This document shows, in pieces, positions 14,740 to 25,083 of a stretch of DNA of 64,000 nt (position 1 is the stretch's first letter; every line of letters begins with the position of its first letter). Origin of the DNA: Paenibacillus etheri. Its GTDB lineage: Bacteria; Bacillota; Bacilli; Paenibacillales; Paenibacillaceae. The stretch is taken from contig NZ_LCZJ02000018.1 in NCBI RefSeq assembly GCF_001012825.1, positions 700,531-764,530 on the forward strand. Direction: 5' to 3'. The position numbers and the translations under genes are program-made. Below the pieces are notes generated by a model. It was not told the DNA's origin. It did not search any database and saw only the letters and a program-made list of their open reading frames with translations.

Positions 14740-16446
14740 ATGTATGGAAAAATGAATAGTGCGTGTCTGTATGGAATTGAAGGGGTAATGATAGGTGTTG
14801 AAATTGATCTTGCGAATGGATTGCCACAGACGAATATCATTGGTTTGCCGGATTCAGCGATTCGTGAAGCAGTAGAAAGAGTAAGAGCCGCTGTTAAGAA
14901 CTGTGGCTATCGCTATCCCCAGCAGCGCATTACGATAAATCTAGCACCAGCCGACTTACGAAAAGAAGGCTCTGCCTTTGACCTTGCGATTGCTCTGGGG
15001 ATACTGATAACTAGTGGTCAACTGATTATGCCCTCAGCTAAAGAGGTGCTCTTCATTGGTGAGCTTGCGCTCGACGGCAGTCTACGGCCAGTATCAGGAG
15101 TTCTGCCAATGGTGGAAGCAGCACGTAAAAATGGATTTAAGGCTGTACTGCTTCCTCAAGGGAATGCTGCTGAGGCAGCTTTGATCAGCGGCATAAATAT
15201 ATACACAATCGACCATTTATGTGCATTACCGAACCCGAAAGAACCAACGTCCAATTCTGCTAAGGGTGTCAAAGGGGGAGATGAACAGAATCAACGGGAT
15301 GTGGGAGTTTCTGGAGAAATGCCTTCTTTACCGTCTCTTCCTTTTCCTGTAACTGTAACAAAGGGGATGGATGCTAATGAACGACCTCCGATTCTTGTCT
15401 TTTCTTTGGAACATCTTAAATATACCCCGGTTTACGGTGCTTCTGAGGACTCCTCATGTGCAATGAACGAGATGATAGATGATTACAGTGATGTGCTAGG
15501 TCAACAACATGTAAAAAGAGCCCTAACCATTGCGGCAGCAGGCATGCACAATATTTTGCTCATCGGCCCACCCGGTACAGGGAAAACGATGCTGATTAAA
15601 CGCCTTCCAAGCATCCTTCCGAAATTGTCTGAGAGTGAGGCACTTGAAGTAACCAAAATTTTTAGCGCAGCAGGTACTTTGAAAGATGCCCACAACGGTT
15701 TGTTGCGTAGTCGTCCTTTTCGCTCCCCCCATCATACGATATCAGCCGCAGGTCTTATTGGGGGTGGAGGTATTCCAAAGCCGGGAGAAGTTAGTCTTGC
15801 GCATCGAGGCATTCTCTTTCTAGATGAGTTGCCCGAGTTCTCTCGAAATGTACTTGAAGTGTTGCGCCAGCCGCTTGAAGACGGGGTTGTTACCATAAGT
15901 CGGGCTCGCGCTTCATTTACCTATCCTGCAAAATTTATGCTTGCAGCATCGATGAATCCCTGCAGCTGTGGTTATTTTGGGAGTGGTCTTTCGCAACAAC
16001 ATTGTACATGCAGTCCTGCTAGGATTGCTCAATATCGCGCAAAGATTTCAGGGCCCTTATTGGATCGTATTGATTTACAGGTGGATGTTCCTCGCCCAAA
16101 GGAATGGGATCGACAGGGGCATGTTTTATCTTCGGCTGAGATGCATGCAGAGGTCTTGGCGGCACAGGCAATACAGGTTAAACGGTTTAAACGCTTGCCT
16201 ATTTCTTGGAACAGTGAACTTTCCGGCGCTTCCCTTCGAAGATATGCAAATCTTAGCCGTGAAGGGGCTCAATTGCTGCATGACATTCTGGAGAATTTAG
16301 GTTTAAGCATGCGAGCGCATGATCGAATTATTAAGCTATCCCGTACAATAGCTGATCTGGAAGGCGCACAGGATATTACTTCTGCTCATCTTGCGGAGGC
16401 TGTACAGTACCGTAATTTAGACAGGCAGGCGATGACGGAAGAATAA
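14740..16446 (+). CDS. comM: YifB/ComM family Mg-chelatase-like AAA+ ATPase
   Basis: 568 residues in three parts: an N-terminal Lon-protease-like fold domain (1-170) without a protease dyad, an AAA+ Mg-chelatase domain with Walker A GPPGTGKT near 275-282 and Walker B ILFLDELPEF, and a C-terminal lid. The family motif NPCSCGYFG with CTCSPARIAQY follows. In gammaproteobacteria ComM is a branch-migration helicase for natural transformation; the role here is inferred. The linker at about 165-225 is longer and more variable than usual. A terminator shared with ohr follows. Confidence 0.92.
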   Translation: MYGKMNSACLYGIEGVMIGVEIDLANGLPQTNIIGLPDSAIREAVERVRAAVKNCGYRYPQQRITINLAPADLRKEGSAFDLAIALGILITSGQLIMPSAKEVLFIGELALDGSLRPVSGVLPMVEAARKNGFKAVLLPQGNAAEAALISGINIYTIDHLCALPNPKEPTSNSAKGVKGGDEQNQRDVGVSGEMPSLPSLPFPVTVTKGMDANERPPILVFSLEHLKYTPVYGASEDSSCAMNEMIDDYSDVLGQQHVKRALTIAAAGMHNILLIGPPGTGKTMLIKRLPSILPKLSESEALEVTKIFSAAGTLKDAHNGLLRSRPFRSPHHTISAAGLIGGGGIPKPGEVSLAHRGILFLDELPEFSRNVLEVLRQPLEDGVVTISRARASFTYPAKFMLAASMNPCSCGYFGSGLSQQHCTCSPARIAQYRAKISGPLLDRIDLQVDVPRPKEWDRQGHVLSSAEMHAEVLAAQAIQVKRFKRLPISWNSELSGASLRRYANLSREGAQLLHDILENLGLSMRAHDRIIKLSRTIADLEGAQDITSAHLAEAVQYRNLDRQAMTEE

Positions 16447-16453
16447 ATAGAAT

Positions 16454-16496
16454 AGAGCAGCGATTCCCGTAATTGGTGAATTGCTGCTCTATATTT
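16454..16496. terminator. Bidirectional terminator between the ComM-like gene and ohr
   Basis: AGAGCAGC / GCTGCTCT stem extended by ATTC / GAAT, followed by TATATTTT. It lies between convergent genes. Confidence 0.8.
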
Positions 16497-16537
16497 TGGG
16501 TTATTGATTCCACCCTAAGGGTGTTTATAGTACTTTC

Positions 16538-16966
16538 TTACAGTACATTCAATTCTATAGCGATATTTCCACGGGTTGCGCGGGAGTATGGGCAAGCGCC
16601 ATGAGCAGCTTCTACTAAAGAGTTTGCGGTTTCTCTGTCAACGCCTTTAACCAGCACATCAAGCTTAACCGCTATGCCAAAACCTCCATCTTCAACTTTA
16701 CCGAAGCTGACTGTAGCCGTTACTTCGCTACCTTCAATTTTCACTTTTCCGAGTCGAGCAACCATATTTAGAGCACTATCGAAACAAGCAGAATATCCAG
16801 CTGCAAATAGTTGTTCGGGATTTGTGCCTTCGCCACCGGAACCTCCCATTTCGCGTGGTGTACTGATCGTAAGATTGAGCCTAGGGCTTTCTGATTCGAT
16901 AAAACCGTTTCTTCCTCCTACGGCTTTAACAGTTGTTTCATACATTTTTTGCTGGATGGTCATCAT
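16538..16966 (-). CDS. ohr: Organic hydroperoxide resistance protein Ohr
   Basis: 142 residues of the OsmC/Ohr family. It reduces organic hydroperoxides using a Cys pair: Cys61 in AAGYSACFDSAL and Cys125 in HGACPYSRAT. The STPREMGGSGGEGTNPEQLFA segment is typical of Ohr rather than OsmC. Two adjacent ATG codons exist at 16966 and 16963; the first lies 7 bases after GGAGAG. It is divergent from ohrR, with a clear operator between them. Confidence 0.96.
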   Translation of the reverse strand: MMTIQQKMYETTVKAVGGRNGFIESESPRLNLTISTPREMGGSGGEGTNPEQLFAAGYSACFDSALNMVARLGKVKIEGSEVTATVSFGKVEDGGFGIAVKLDVLVKGVDRETANSLVEAAHGACPYSRATRGNIAIELNVL

Positions 16967-16987
16967 TGTGTATCTCTCCAATTCAAT

Positions 16988-17009
16988 ATTAGTTTGTATA
17001 CAATCTAAT
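16988..17009. promoter_or_regulatory. OhrR operator, 22-bp inverted repeat
   Basis: ATTAG-T-TTGTATACAA-T-CTAAT: a perfect 10-bp palindromic core with matching 5-bp flanks. It resembles known OhrR sites (TACAA/TTGTA half sites) and overlaps the -10 of the ohr promoter on the minus strand, so OhrR binding would block ohr transcription. Confidence 0.8.
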
Positions 17010-17034
17010 TTATCACAATTTATTATAATGTCAA
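17007..17034 (-). promoter_or_regulatory. Promoter of ohr
   Basis: On the minus strand: TTGACA (perfect -35), 16 bases, TAAATT. The -10 end overlaps the 22-bp operator, fitting repression by OhrR. Confidence 0.72.
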
Positions 17035-17109
17035 ATTAATTTTTTGCTATTATTATGATGTTATGAGTGAATTATGATAAAATAGGGCTATAAGGCAGGT
17101 GAATAAGAT

Positions 17110-17598
17110 ATGAAAATGAATGAAGAAGATACGCAAAAGATGACAACTACACCTGAGCTGCTGATTGAGAATCAACTCTGTTTTACGATTTATGCTTGCT
17201 CTCGTGAGATCACAAAGCTGTATCAACCTTATTTGGATAAGATCGGTTTAACATACTCGCAATATCTAGTAATGCTTGTGTTATGGGAACGGCAGCAATG
17301 TACGGTTAAAGAAATCGGTGAGGCGCTATTTTTGGATTCGGGTACGTTGACGCCTCTATTGAAACGCCTACAAGCTGCAGGGTTGATCGTGCGTGAACGT
17401 TCGACACAAGATGAAAGGAAAGTTCTAATTTCACTAACGGAGCATGGCTGGTCACTTCAAAATAATGCGGCTTGTATTCCTGGAAAAATGATGGAAGAAA
17501 CGACTATGTCCAGCGATGAGACTGTAGAGCTGCTTGAGCAGTTCAAAAGTTTGCTGAACCGTGTTCATGAGGCGAACACTCAAGATAGTAAAAAGTAA
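17110..17598 (+). CDS. ohrR: Peroxide-sensing MarR-family repressor OhrR
   Basis: 162 residues. Winged helix-turn-helix with the OhrR N-terminal sensor segment ENQLCFTIYACSREITKLY. Cys24 aligns with the single reactive cysteine (Cys15) of B. subtilis OhrR; a second Cys30 is also present. Recognition-helix region DSGTLTPLLKRL and wing RSTQDERKVLISLT are standard for MarR proteins. It represses the divergent ohr until oxidised by organic peroxides. The start at 17110 follows GGCAGGTGA; an ATG two codons later is an alternative. Confidence 0.94.
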   Translation: MKMNEEDTQKMTTTPELLIENQLCFTIYACSREITKLYQPYLDKIGLTYSQYLVMLVLWERQQCTVKEIGEALFLDSGTLTPLLKRLQAAGLIVRERSTQDERKVLISLTEHGWSLQNNAACIPGKMMEETTMSSDETVELLEQFKSLLNRVHEANTQDSKK

Positions 17599-17950
17599 GT
17601 ATGATGAGGCGTCAATGCGATCGTTCGCATTCCGGCATGAAACCAAGCGAAAAAATGTGTACAAATCATGAATATATTTAAGGAAAGCGTTTTAAAAACA
17701 TGTTACACTATTCTGGGTTCCTTTATATGGCATATAGGTAAGTATAAGATTAGTCTTATAGATTTACTCAATGTCTCTCACAGAAACAAGGCTATTCTTA
17801 TACGATTGGTATAGCAGTTTCTGTTGGTTCTGGAATAGTGCTGCATGTTTAACATCAGCCTATCCCTAACCCCGCGGCAATCAAAACGGAAGGCGAGATG
17901 ACAACAGGCTGCCTGCCTGAGTCACCACGCTACTTTAGGAGGCTACCGCT
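17599..17950 (+). other. 352-bp leader/intergenic region before sucC
   Basis: No gene was found. It contains a possible CcpA (cre-like) site GGAAAGCGTTTTAA at 17682-17695 (two mismatches to the usual pattern), a short palindrome ATAAGA-TTAG-TCTTAT near 17747-17762, and, just before sucC, a GC-richer stretch with CAGGC / GCCTG repeats that may fold. A sucC promoter is expected here but none could be placed with confidence. Confidence 0.45.
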
Positions 17951-19111
17951 ATGAATATCCACGAGTATCAGGGAAAAGAAGTGCTTAAGAAGTACGGTGT
18001 GGCCGTACCGAATGGAAAAGTAGCTTATACAGTGGAGGAAGCGGTAGAAGCCGCAGAGTCACTGAGTACACCGGTTGTTGTAGTCAAAGCTCAGATTCAC
18101 GCAGGTGGACGCGGTAAAGCTGGAGGTGTAAAGGTTGCTAAGAATATCGATGAAGTGCGTACTTACGCAACCGAGATTCTCGGCAAGACTTTAGTTACTC
18201 ACCAGACTGGTCCGGAGGGTAAGGTAGTAAAGCGGCTTCTTATTGAAGAGGGCTGTCAAATTGTTAAAGAGTATTACATTGGTATTGTTGTAGATCGAGG
18301 AACTGGTCGAGTGGTTATGATGGCATCTGAAGAAGGTGGCACAGAGATTGAAGAGGTTGCAGCTACACATCCGGAGAAGATTTTTAAAGAAATCATTGAT
18401 CCGGCAGTAGGTTTGCAGACTTTCCAAGCTCGTAAACTAGCTTACAGCATCTCTATTCCTAATGAACTGGTAGGCAAGACTGTGAAATTCATGCAAGCGC
18501 TATATCTAGCTTTTGTGGATAAAGATTGCTCTATTGCCGAAATTAACCCATTGGTAGTTACAGCGGATGGTAATGTGATGGCTCTAGATGCTAAGCTGAA
18601 TTTTGACCCCAATGCTTTGTTCCGCCACAAGGATATTCAAGAGCTTCGGGATCTGGATGAAGAAGATTTGAAAGAAATCGAAGCCTCAAAGTATGACCTG
18701 AGCTATATTGCGCTTGATGGCAATATTGGTTGTATGGTGAACGGTGCAGGCCTAGCGATGGCAACGATGGATATAATTAAATATTACGGAGGCGAACCCG
18801 CCAACTTCCTTGATGTAGGGGGCGGTGCAACTACCGAGAAAGTTACAGAAGCCTTTAAAATCATTCTTTCGGATGAAAAGGTAAATGGAATTTTCGTTAA
18901 CATTTTCGGCGGTATTATGCGCTGTGACGTTATTGCTAACGGTGTTGTGGAAGCGGCAAGTCAATTGGGATTGACTAAACCGCTTGTTGTTCGTCTTGAA
19001 GGAACAAATGTTGGATTGGGTAAGCAAATCTTGGCTGGATCGGGACTTAACATTGTAGCTGCTGATTCTATGGCGGACGGTGCCCGTAAGATTGTATCTC
19101 TTGTGCAATAA
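17951..19111 (+). CDS. sucC: Succinate-CoA ligase (ADP-forming), beta subunit
   Basis: 386 residues. An N-terminal ATP-grasp domain begins [17 protein letters not shown] and contains [16 protein letters not shown]. The C-terminal ligase domain has the [18 protein letters not shown] and [13 protein letters not shown] segments. With SucD it converts succinyl-CoA to succinate with nucleotide triphosphate formation in the TCA cycle. The start has AGGAGG 8 bases upstream. sucD follows after 62 bases with no visible terminator. Confidence 0.97.
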   Translation: MNIHEYQGKEVLKKYGVAVPNGKVAYTVEEAVEAAESLSTPVVVVKAQIHAGGRGKAGGVKVAKNIDEVRTYATEILGKTLVTHQTGPEGKVVKRLLIEEGCQIVKEYYIGIVVDRGTGRVVMMASEEGGTEIEEVAATHPEKIFKEIIDPAVGLQTFQARKLAYSISIPNELVGKTVKFMQALYLAFVDKDCSIAEINPLVVTADGNVMALDAKLNFDPNALFRHKDIQELRDLDEEDLKEIEASKYDLSYIALDGNIGCMVNGAGLAMATMDIIKYYGGEPANFLDVGGGATTEKVTEAFKIILSDEKVNGIFVNIFGGIMRCDVIANGVVEAASQLGLTKPLVVRLEGTNVGLGKQILAGSGLNIVAADSMADGARKIVSLVQ

Positions 19112-19173
19112 TGGCTCGGAAGTTGAAGCCAGTTATCGTATTTGACAATATAAGTAGGGATGTGACTTAAGGC

Positions 19174-20103
19174 ATGAGCATTCTTGTAGATAAAAATACG
19201 AAAGTTATCACGCAAGGTATTACAGGAGCAACGGGCTTGTTCCATACTAAAGGTGCGCTGGATTATGGGACACAGATGGTTGGAGGAGTAACGCCGGGTA
19301 AAGGTGGAACGACAGTTAATATCACCCTTGAAAATGGCAGTGAAGTAAGTCTTCCGGTATTTGATACTGTTGCAGCTGCTAAGGCAGCTACTGGAGCAAC
19401 TGCAAGTGTGATTTATGTACCGCCAGCCTTCGCAGCAGACTCCATCATGGAGGCTGTAGATGCGGAGCTGGATTTGGTTATCTGTATTACCGAAGGTATT
19501 CCTGTGCTTGATATGGTAAAAGTCTCTCGTTATATGGAAGGCCGTTCTACAGTGTTGATCGGTCCAAACTGTCCGGGTGTCATCACTCCTGGAGAGTGTA
19601 AGATTGGAATCATGCCTGGTTATATTCATATGCCTGGTTATGTTGGAGTGGTCTCGCGTAGCGGAACGCTAACCTATGAGGCTGTTCATCAGCTAACCAC
19701 GCGTGGAATTGGACAGTCTTCCGCTGTGGGTATTGGCGGAGACCCTGTTAAAGGCTCTGAGTTTATTGATATTTTGAAGCTGTTTAATGAGGATCCGGGC
19801 ACGAAAGCAGTTATCATGATCGGAGAGATCGGTGGTACTGCAGAGGAAGAAGCAGCAGAGTGGATTCGTGAACACATGACCAAGCCAGTTGTGGGCTTCA
19901 TTGGAGGAGCAACTGCACCTCCGGGCAAACGAATGGGGCATGCTGGTGCTATCATTTCTGGAGGTAAAGGTACAGCTAGCGAAAAAATTGCCGTACTGGA
20001 AGCTTGCGGAATTAAGGTAGCCCCTACACCTGCTGAAATGGGTTCGACACTCGTAAGTGTGCTTGAAGAGCGCGGTATTCTCAATGCTTTTACATCGCAC
20101 TAG
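19174..20103 (+). CDS. sucD: Succinate-CoA ligase (ADP-forming), alpha subunit
   Basis: 309 residues. The CoA-binding Rossmann domain starts [20 protein letters not shown]. The active-site histidine that is phosphorylated lies in [14 protein letters not shown], and IGPNCPGVI is also typical. It is the partner of SucC and probably shares its transcript. The ribosome site before the ATG at 19174 is weak (GGGATGTGA). A strong terminator follows at 20174. Confidence 0.97.
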   Translation: MSILVDKNTKVITQGITGATGLFHTKGALDYGTQMVGGVTPGKGGTTVNITLENGSEVSLPVFDTVAAAKAATGATASVIYVPPAFAADSIMEAVDAELDLVICITEGIPVLDMVKVSRYMEGRSTVLIGPNCPGVITPGECKIGIMPGYIHMPGYVGVVSRSGTLTYEAVHQLTTRGIGQSSAVGIGGDPVKGSEFIDILKLFNEDPGTKAVIMIGEIGGTAEEEAAEWIREHMTKPVVGFIGGATAPPGKRMGHAGAIISGGKGTASEKIAVLEACGIKVAPTPAEMGSTLVSVLEERGILNAFTSH

Positions 20104-20173
20104 TTTTTGGAGTTAATACAGGGAAATCACTCCACGTAGTGAGGTTATTTCGTGTATAATTAATTTAAGAGGT

Positions 20174-20227
20174 AAGCAACCTTTTGTCCTATCCAGGGAT
20201 GAAAGGTTGCTTTTTTTATTTTAATAG
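20174..20227 (+). terminator. Rho-independent terminator of sucCD
   Basis: Perfect 11-bp stem AAGCAACCTTT / AAAGGTTGCTT followed by TTTTTTT. Confidence 0.9.
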
Positions 20228-20322
20228 AAATTTATTGAATTTAAAGAAATGCTTGCGTTTTCAAGATGTGTAACACAAAATAGGGAAGGCTAGGCCTCCC
20301 ATGTTGAGGAGCGAAAAATGAT

Positions 20323-21441
20323 ATGGAAGAACAGGAACTACTATTCGGTTTTAACGAAGTGGAAGGTATTGGCTGGAAAACTATCGACAAGATTTGCAGA
20401 GCTGGGCTTTTGTCAGAAAAAGCATTTTCTTGTAGCGCAGAAGATTGGGAAAAGATTGGGTTGACCGAGAAAATGTCGATTCATCTTGCTTCTATATATA
20501 CGTTGGAGTGGATAGTAAATCGACGCTTACTAATGGAAGAAAGTGCTGTGAACATGGTTACGGTTTTCGATGCAGACTACCCCAATTTATTGAAGGAGAC
20601 GGCTCAGCCACCTTGGATTCTTTATTATCGCGGGCGTTTGGATCTGTTATCGACACCTAGTGTGGCGATGGTAGGCACTCGTGTGCCAACAGCTTATGGA
20701 CGGAAGGTAGGGGAGATCCTCACGAAAGAGCTTTGTGCAGCAGGTCTAACAGTGGTTAGCGGATTAGCGAGGGGGATTGATAGCGTTTGTCATGAAGCTG
20801 CACTAAGAAGCGGTGGAGGCACTATAGCGGTAGTAGCTACAGGTCTTGATCGTGTCTACCCGCCTGAGAACAAGGAGCTTGAGCGATTGATTTCCCGTGA
20901 TGGGTTAGTGCTCACTGAGTATCCACTTGGAACCAAAAGTCATCCAGGGTTATTTCCGCAGCGCAATCGAATTATTGCCGGTCTTACATACGGGACAGTA
21001 GTCGTAGAGGCGGATAGTAGAAGTGGGTCACTCATTACCGCTGATGCTGCCTTGGAAGCAGGACGGGATGTTTTTGCTGTCCCTGGACCTATTACCTCTC
21101 CTAAAAGTAGAGGTGCTCTTGATCTGATTAAACAGGGGGCAAAGCTGGTAACCAGTGCATTAGATATTTTAGAAGAATATACTTCATATCTCCCGACAAA
21201 CCGTTCAAAAACGGGTGAAAGCGGTCCCCCTGAACAGGTGGCTAACGACTTATTAATTGAAAAGAAATTGACAAATGAGGAGTCACACCTATACCATATA
21301 CTGCATCAAGGACCCTTTATTTTGGACGATCTGCTTGTGAGGACAGGATGGGATTTTGGACATTTGCATTCAGTTCTGTTATCTTTAATCATAAAAAAAG
21401 CGGTAGCACAATTACCAGGAGCTATTTTTAAGGTAATTTAA
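20323..21441 (+). CDS. dprA: DNA-processing protein DprA (Smf)
   Basis: 372 residues. It loads RecA on incoming single-stranded DNA during transformation. The order is an N-terminal SAM-like helical part (1-80), a Rossmann domain with VVSGLARGIDSVCHEAAL, the FPQRNRIIAGLT and VVVEADSRSGSLITADAALEAGRDVFAVPG segments, then a C-terminal winged-helix (about 300-372). Start ATG at 20323 after GTTGAGGAGCG. It sits before topA as in B. subtilis. Confidence 0.95.
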   Translation: MEEQELLFGFNEVEGIGWKTIDKICRAGLLSEKAFSCSAEDWEKIGLTEKMSIHLASIYTLEWIVNRRLLMEESAVNMVTVFDADYPNLLKETAQPPWILYYRGRLDLLSTPSVAMVGTRVPTAYGRKVGEILTKELCAAGLTVVSGLARGIDSVCHEAALRSGGGTIAVVATGLDRVYPPENKELERLISRDGLVLTEYPLGTKSHPGLFPQRNRIIAGLTYGTVVVEADSRSGSLITADAALEAGRDVFAVPGPITSPKSRGALDLIKQGAKLVTSALDILEEYTSYLPTNRSKTGESGPPEQVANDLLIEKKLTNEESHLYHILHQGPFILDDLLVRTGWDFGHLHSVLLSLIIKKAVAQLPGAIFKVI

Positions 21442-21477
21442 TATAGAGGTACGAGTGTTAACGAGGAGGAAGAGTCT

Positions 21478-23577
21478 ATGGCAGATGCATTGGTTATTGT
21501 CGAATCGCCCGCAAAAGCGAAGACAATTGGCAAATATCTAGGTAGTAAGTATATTGTAAAGGCATCTATGGGACACATCAGAGATCTACCGAAGAGTCAA
21601 ATTGGTGTTGAAGTGGAGAATGATTTCAATCCCAAATATATTACGATTCGTGGTAAAGGTTCTATATTGAAGGAATTGAAAGATGCTAGTAAAAAAGTGA
21701 AAAAAGTCTATCTCGCAGCTGACCCCGATCGCGAAGGAGAAGCGATTGCCTGGCACTTGGCACATGCACTGGATTTAGATAATACGCAGGAATGCCGAGT
21801 TGTATTTAATGAGATCACCAAACAAGCGGTGAAGGATGCTTTTAAGACGCCTCGCAAGATTAACATGGATCTTGTGAATGCGCAGCAGGCAAGACGTATA
21901 CTGGATCGGCTAGTAGGTTACAAGATTAGCCCCCTATTATGGAAGAAAGTCAAAAAAGGGTTATCTGCTGGACGTGTTCAATCTGTAGCTGTAAAGATCA
22001 TAATGGATCGTGAGAATGAAATCTCCGCTTTTGTACCTACTGAATATTGGAGTATTACAGCTAAACTTGGGATTCGAGATTCTGTCTTTGAAGCTAAGTT
22101 TCATAAGCTGAATGGTGTGAAGAAGGAACTTAATCAGGAAAGCGATGTTCAAGAGGTCCTTGAGGCAATCAAGAACGCAGCTTTTAAGGTAAGTAATGTG
22201 AAGGAGAAAGAAAGACAACGGCATCCTTCGGCGCCTTTTACAACAAGTTCCCTTCAACAGGAAGCAGCTCGTAAGCTTGGATTCCGTGCAGCTAAGACAA
22301 TGTCTGTTGCCCAGCAATTATACGAAGGTGTGGAACTAGGCAAAGAGGGAACCGTAGGTTTGATCACCTATATGCGTACGGACTCGACACGTTTATCTGT
22401 CACTGCACAGGATGAAGCTAAAGAGCTGATTACTGCTAAGTATGGTGAAAAGTTCTTACCCGAAGCGCCTCGCCAGTATTCAAAGAAGGCAGCTGGAGCG
22501 CAAGAAGCGCATGAAGCGATTCGACCAACTTCAGCACTTCGTGAACCGGAAATGGTCAAAGAGTTCTTGAGCCGGGATCAATTCCGTCTTTACAAGCTGG
22601 TATGGGAGCGGTTCGTATCCAGTCAAATGGCTTCGGCTCTTCTTGACACACTCTCGGTTGATATAGAAGCGGGTACGGCGACGTTCAGAGCCGTTGGTTC
22701 GAAGGTTTCATTCCCAGGGTTCATGAAGGTTTATGTGGAAGGCAACGATGATGGAACTACAGATGAAGATAAGTACTTACCGCCTCTTCAAGCGGGAGAT
22801 GCTTTAAATAAGCAAGAGATCGAGCCGAAGCAGCATTTTACACAGCCACCACCGCGATATACAGAAGCAAGGCTTGTAAAGACACTTGAGGAATTAGGGA
22901 TAGGACGTCCAAGTACGTATGCACCAACGCTTGAAACTATTCAGAAGCGTGGTTATGTAGCTATTGAAGAGAAAAAATTCATGCCTACAGAGCTTGGTGA
23001 ACTAGTCATCGAGCAAATGGAACAATTTTTTCCGGAAATATTGAACGTAGAGTTTACGGCTAATATGGAAGGGGATCTTGACCATGTGGAAGAGGGTTCA
23101 GAAGATTGGGTGAAGGTTCTTGCCGAATTTTACGAGTCTTTCGAGAAGCGCTTAGTGTTTGCCGAAGAAGAAATGAAAGAAATTGAGATTGAAGATGAAG
23201 TCTCAGATGAGATCTGCGAGAAATGTGGTAAACCACTTGTATATAAATTAGGGCGTTTCGGGAAATTTCTAGCATGCTCCGGCTTTCCAGATTGCCGAAA
23301 TACGAAGCCGATCATTAAGGATATCGGTGTAACTTGCCCTAAGTGTCATGAAGGTAAAGTTGTAGAGCGTCGTAGCAAAAAAGGGCGTGTCTTCTATGGC
23401 TGCGATCAATATCCTGGCTGTGATTTCGTCTCTTGGGATAGACCATCCACTAAACCATGTCCATCTTGCGGGGCTTGGATGATTGAAAAACGCAATAAGC
23501 AAGGCACCAAGCTGCAATGTACATCTTGTGACCATACAGAGGCAGTTTTAGACAACGAAGAAGAGTTAGCAGAATAA
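21478..23577 (+). CDS. topA: DNA topoisomerase I
   Basis: 699 residues, type IA enzyme that relaxes negative supercoils. TOPRIM domain: [15 protein letters not shown] and [13 protein letters not shown]. The catalytic tyrosine is about Tyr298 in [13 protein letters not shown]. Three C-terminal zinc ribbons start near 580: CEKCGKP...CSGFPDC, CPKCHEG...CDQYPGC and CPSCGAW...CTSC. The length is typical for Bacilli. GAGGAGGAAG precedes the ATG. trmFO follows after 26 bases. Confidence 0.98.
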   Translation: MADALVIVESPAKAKTIGKYLGSKYIVKASMGHIRDLPKSQIGVEVENDFNPKYITIRGKGSILKELKDASKKVKKVYLAADPDREGEAIAWHLAHALDLDNTQECRVVFNEITKQAVKDAFKTPRKINMDLVNAQQARRILDRLVGYKISPLLWKKVKKGLSAGRVQSVAVKIIMDRENEISAFVPTEYWSITAKLGIRDSVFEAKFHKLNGVKKELNQESDVQEVLEAIKNAAFKVSNVKEKERQRHPSAPFTTSSLQQEAARKLGFRAAKTMSVAQQLYEGVELGKEGTVGLITYMRTDSTRLSVTAQDEAKELITAKYGEKFLPEAPRQYSKKAAGAQEAHEAIRPTSALREPEMVKEFLSRDQFRLYKLVWERFVSSQMASALLDTLSVDIEAGTATFRAVGSKVSFPGFMKVYVEGNDDGTTDEDKYLPPLQAGDALNKQEIEPKQHFTQPPPRYTEARLVKTLEELGIGRPSTYAPTLETIQKRGYVAIEEKKFMPTELGELVIEQMEQFFPEILNVEFTANMEGDLDHVEEGSEDWVKVLAEFYESFEKRLVFAEEEMKEIEIEDEVSDEICEKCGKPLVYKLGRFGKFLACSGFPDCRNTKPIIKDIGVTCPKCHEGKVVERRSKKGRVFYGCDQYPGCDFVSWDRPSTKPCPSCGAWMIEKRNKQGTKLQCTSCDHTEAVLDNEEELAE

Positions 23578-23603
23578 TAGTCTCTACAGGAGGAAAGAAG
23601 ACA

Positions 23604-24953
23604 GTGACAGATACAGCAAAGGTAACAGTAATTGGAGCAGGTCTCGCAGGAAGTGAAGCGGCCTGGCAAATAGCTTCTCAAGGAGTACCCGTTAGATTAT
23701 ATGAAATGAGACCAGTAGTGAAGACACCAGCACACCACACCAATCAATTCGCAGAACTAGTATGCAGCAACTCCTTGCGTGCAAATGGTTTAGGCAATGC
23801 GGTGGGTGTATTAAAGGAAGAAATGCGACGTTTAAACTCTCTAGTATTAGGTGCAGCTGATCGTCACGCTGTACCTGCTGGCGGCGCACTTGCCGTGGAT
23901 CGGGACGGTTTCTCGGGAGAAATTACGAGTACATTGCATAATCATCCGCTCGTAGAAGTCATAAATGAGGAACTTACGCATATACCGGAGGAAGGGATTG
24001 TTGTTATTTCAACAGGTCCACTCACTTCTCCTGCATTATCTGCAGAAATTAAGGGCTTATTAGGTGAAGAGTATTTCTATTTTTATGATGCTGCAGCACC
24101 GATTGTTGAGAAGGACAGTATCGATATGAATAAAGTGTATCTGGCTTCCCGTTATGACAAAGGAGAAGCAGCTTACCTGAACTGTCCAATGACTGAAGAG
24201 GAGTTTGACGTGTTTTATGATGCGTTGATTTCTGCAGAGACGGCGGCGCTCAAGGATTTTGAGAAAGAGATATACTTTGAGGGCTGTATGCCTATCGAAA
24301 TCATGATGAAGCGTGGTAAGCAAACAGCATTGTTTGGTCCAATGAAGCCTGTAGGGCTTATTAATCCACACACAGGTAAGCTACCGTATGCGGTAGTACA
24401 GCTTCGTCAGGATAATGCTGCTGGAACGCTTTACAATCTGGTGGGCTTTCAAACGCACTTGAAATGGGGCGAGCAGAAGCGTGTATTCTCTCTGATTCCG
24501 GGTCTTGAGAATGCTGAATACGTTCGGTATGGTGTAATGCATAGAAATACATTTATTAATTCTCCTAAACTCTTGCATCCTACTTATCAGATGAAGGGCA
24601 AAGAAAGGCTATACTTTGCCGGGCAGATGACTGGTGTAGAAGGTTATGTGGAGTCAGCAGCCTCAGGTCTGATTGCCGGTATTAATGCTGCTAGAGCCGC
24701 ACTCGGTAAGGAAGGTCTGATCTTCCCGCAAGACACGGTGCTTGGAAGTATGCCTGCTTATATCACATCCGCTGATCCGGAGCATTTTCAGCCTATGAAT
24801 GCCAACTTTGGCCTTTTGCCGAAGGTGGAGAAGAAAATCCGTAATAAAAAAGAAAAGAATGAGATGCTAGCGCATCGTGCATTAGACAGTCTTGCCGAGT
24901 ACGCTAATCGTACGGGCCTCGCTTATACAGAACCGGAGGCTATCGATAACTAA
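23604..24953 (+). CDS. trmFO: Folate-dependent tRNA m5U54 methyltransferase TrmFO (Gid)
   Basis: 449 residues. FAD-binding Rossmann motif [13 protein letters not shown] at 7-19, followed by [16 protein letters not shown] and GCMPIE carry the family cysteines; [19 protein letters not shown] is near the C-terminus. It makes ribothymidine at position 54 of tRNA using methylene-THF. The GTG at 23604 follows CAGGAGGAAAG. In B. subtilis xerC (codV) comes next; here a repeat element begins on the base after the stop codon. Confidence 0.97.
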   Translation: MTDTAKVTVIGAGLAGSEAAWQIASQGVPVRLYEMRPVVKTPAHHTNQFAELVCSNSLRANGLGNAVGVLKEEMRRLNSLVLGAADRHAVPAGGALAVDRDGFSGEITSTLHNHPLVEVINEELTHIPEEGIVVISTGPLTSPALSAEIKGLLGEEYFYFYDAAAPIVEKDSIDMNKVYLASRYDKGEAAYLNCPMTEEEFDVFYDALISAETAALKDFEKEIYFEGCMPIEIMMKRGKQTALFGPMKPVGLINPHTGKLPYAVVQLRQDNAAGTLYNLVGFQTHLKWGEQKRVFSLIPGLENAEYVRYGVMHRNTFINSPKLLHPTYQMKGKERLYFAGQMTGVEGYVESAASGLIAGINAARAALGKEGLIFPQDTVLGSMPAYITSADPEHFQPMNANFGLLPKVEKKIRNKKEKNEMLAHRALDSLAEYANRTGLAYTEPEAIDN

Positions 24954-25049
24954 GCATAAACGCCCTCGGCGTCCTTATTAGGACGGTGAGCGTTTAAGCG
25001 AGAAATATAAGGATAATGTATAACGTGAAACTTATACTTTCTTATATTT
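24954..25049 (-). repeat. Two-hairpin intergenic repeat, copy D (type I, reverse orientation)
   Basis: Reads in the family orientation on the minus strand: AAATATAAG-AAAGTATAA-GTTTCACG-TTATACATT-ATC-CTTATATTT, then AAACGC..CGTCCT / AGGACG..GCGTTT. It is the only copy running opposite to its neighbouring genes. It fills the trmFO-hslV gap where B. subtilis has xerC. Confidence 0.85.
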
Positions 25050-25083
25050 GAACAAAGCCCATCTTAAGGAGGTAACTACAATC

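Noticed and set aside
17771-17869. Small open frame upstream of sucC (32 codons, starting MSLTETRLF)
   Set aside because: No ribosome site and unusual Trp/Phe-rich composition; likely chance in the leader.
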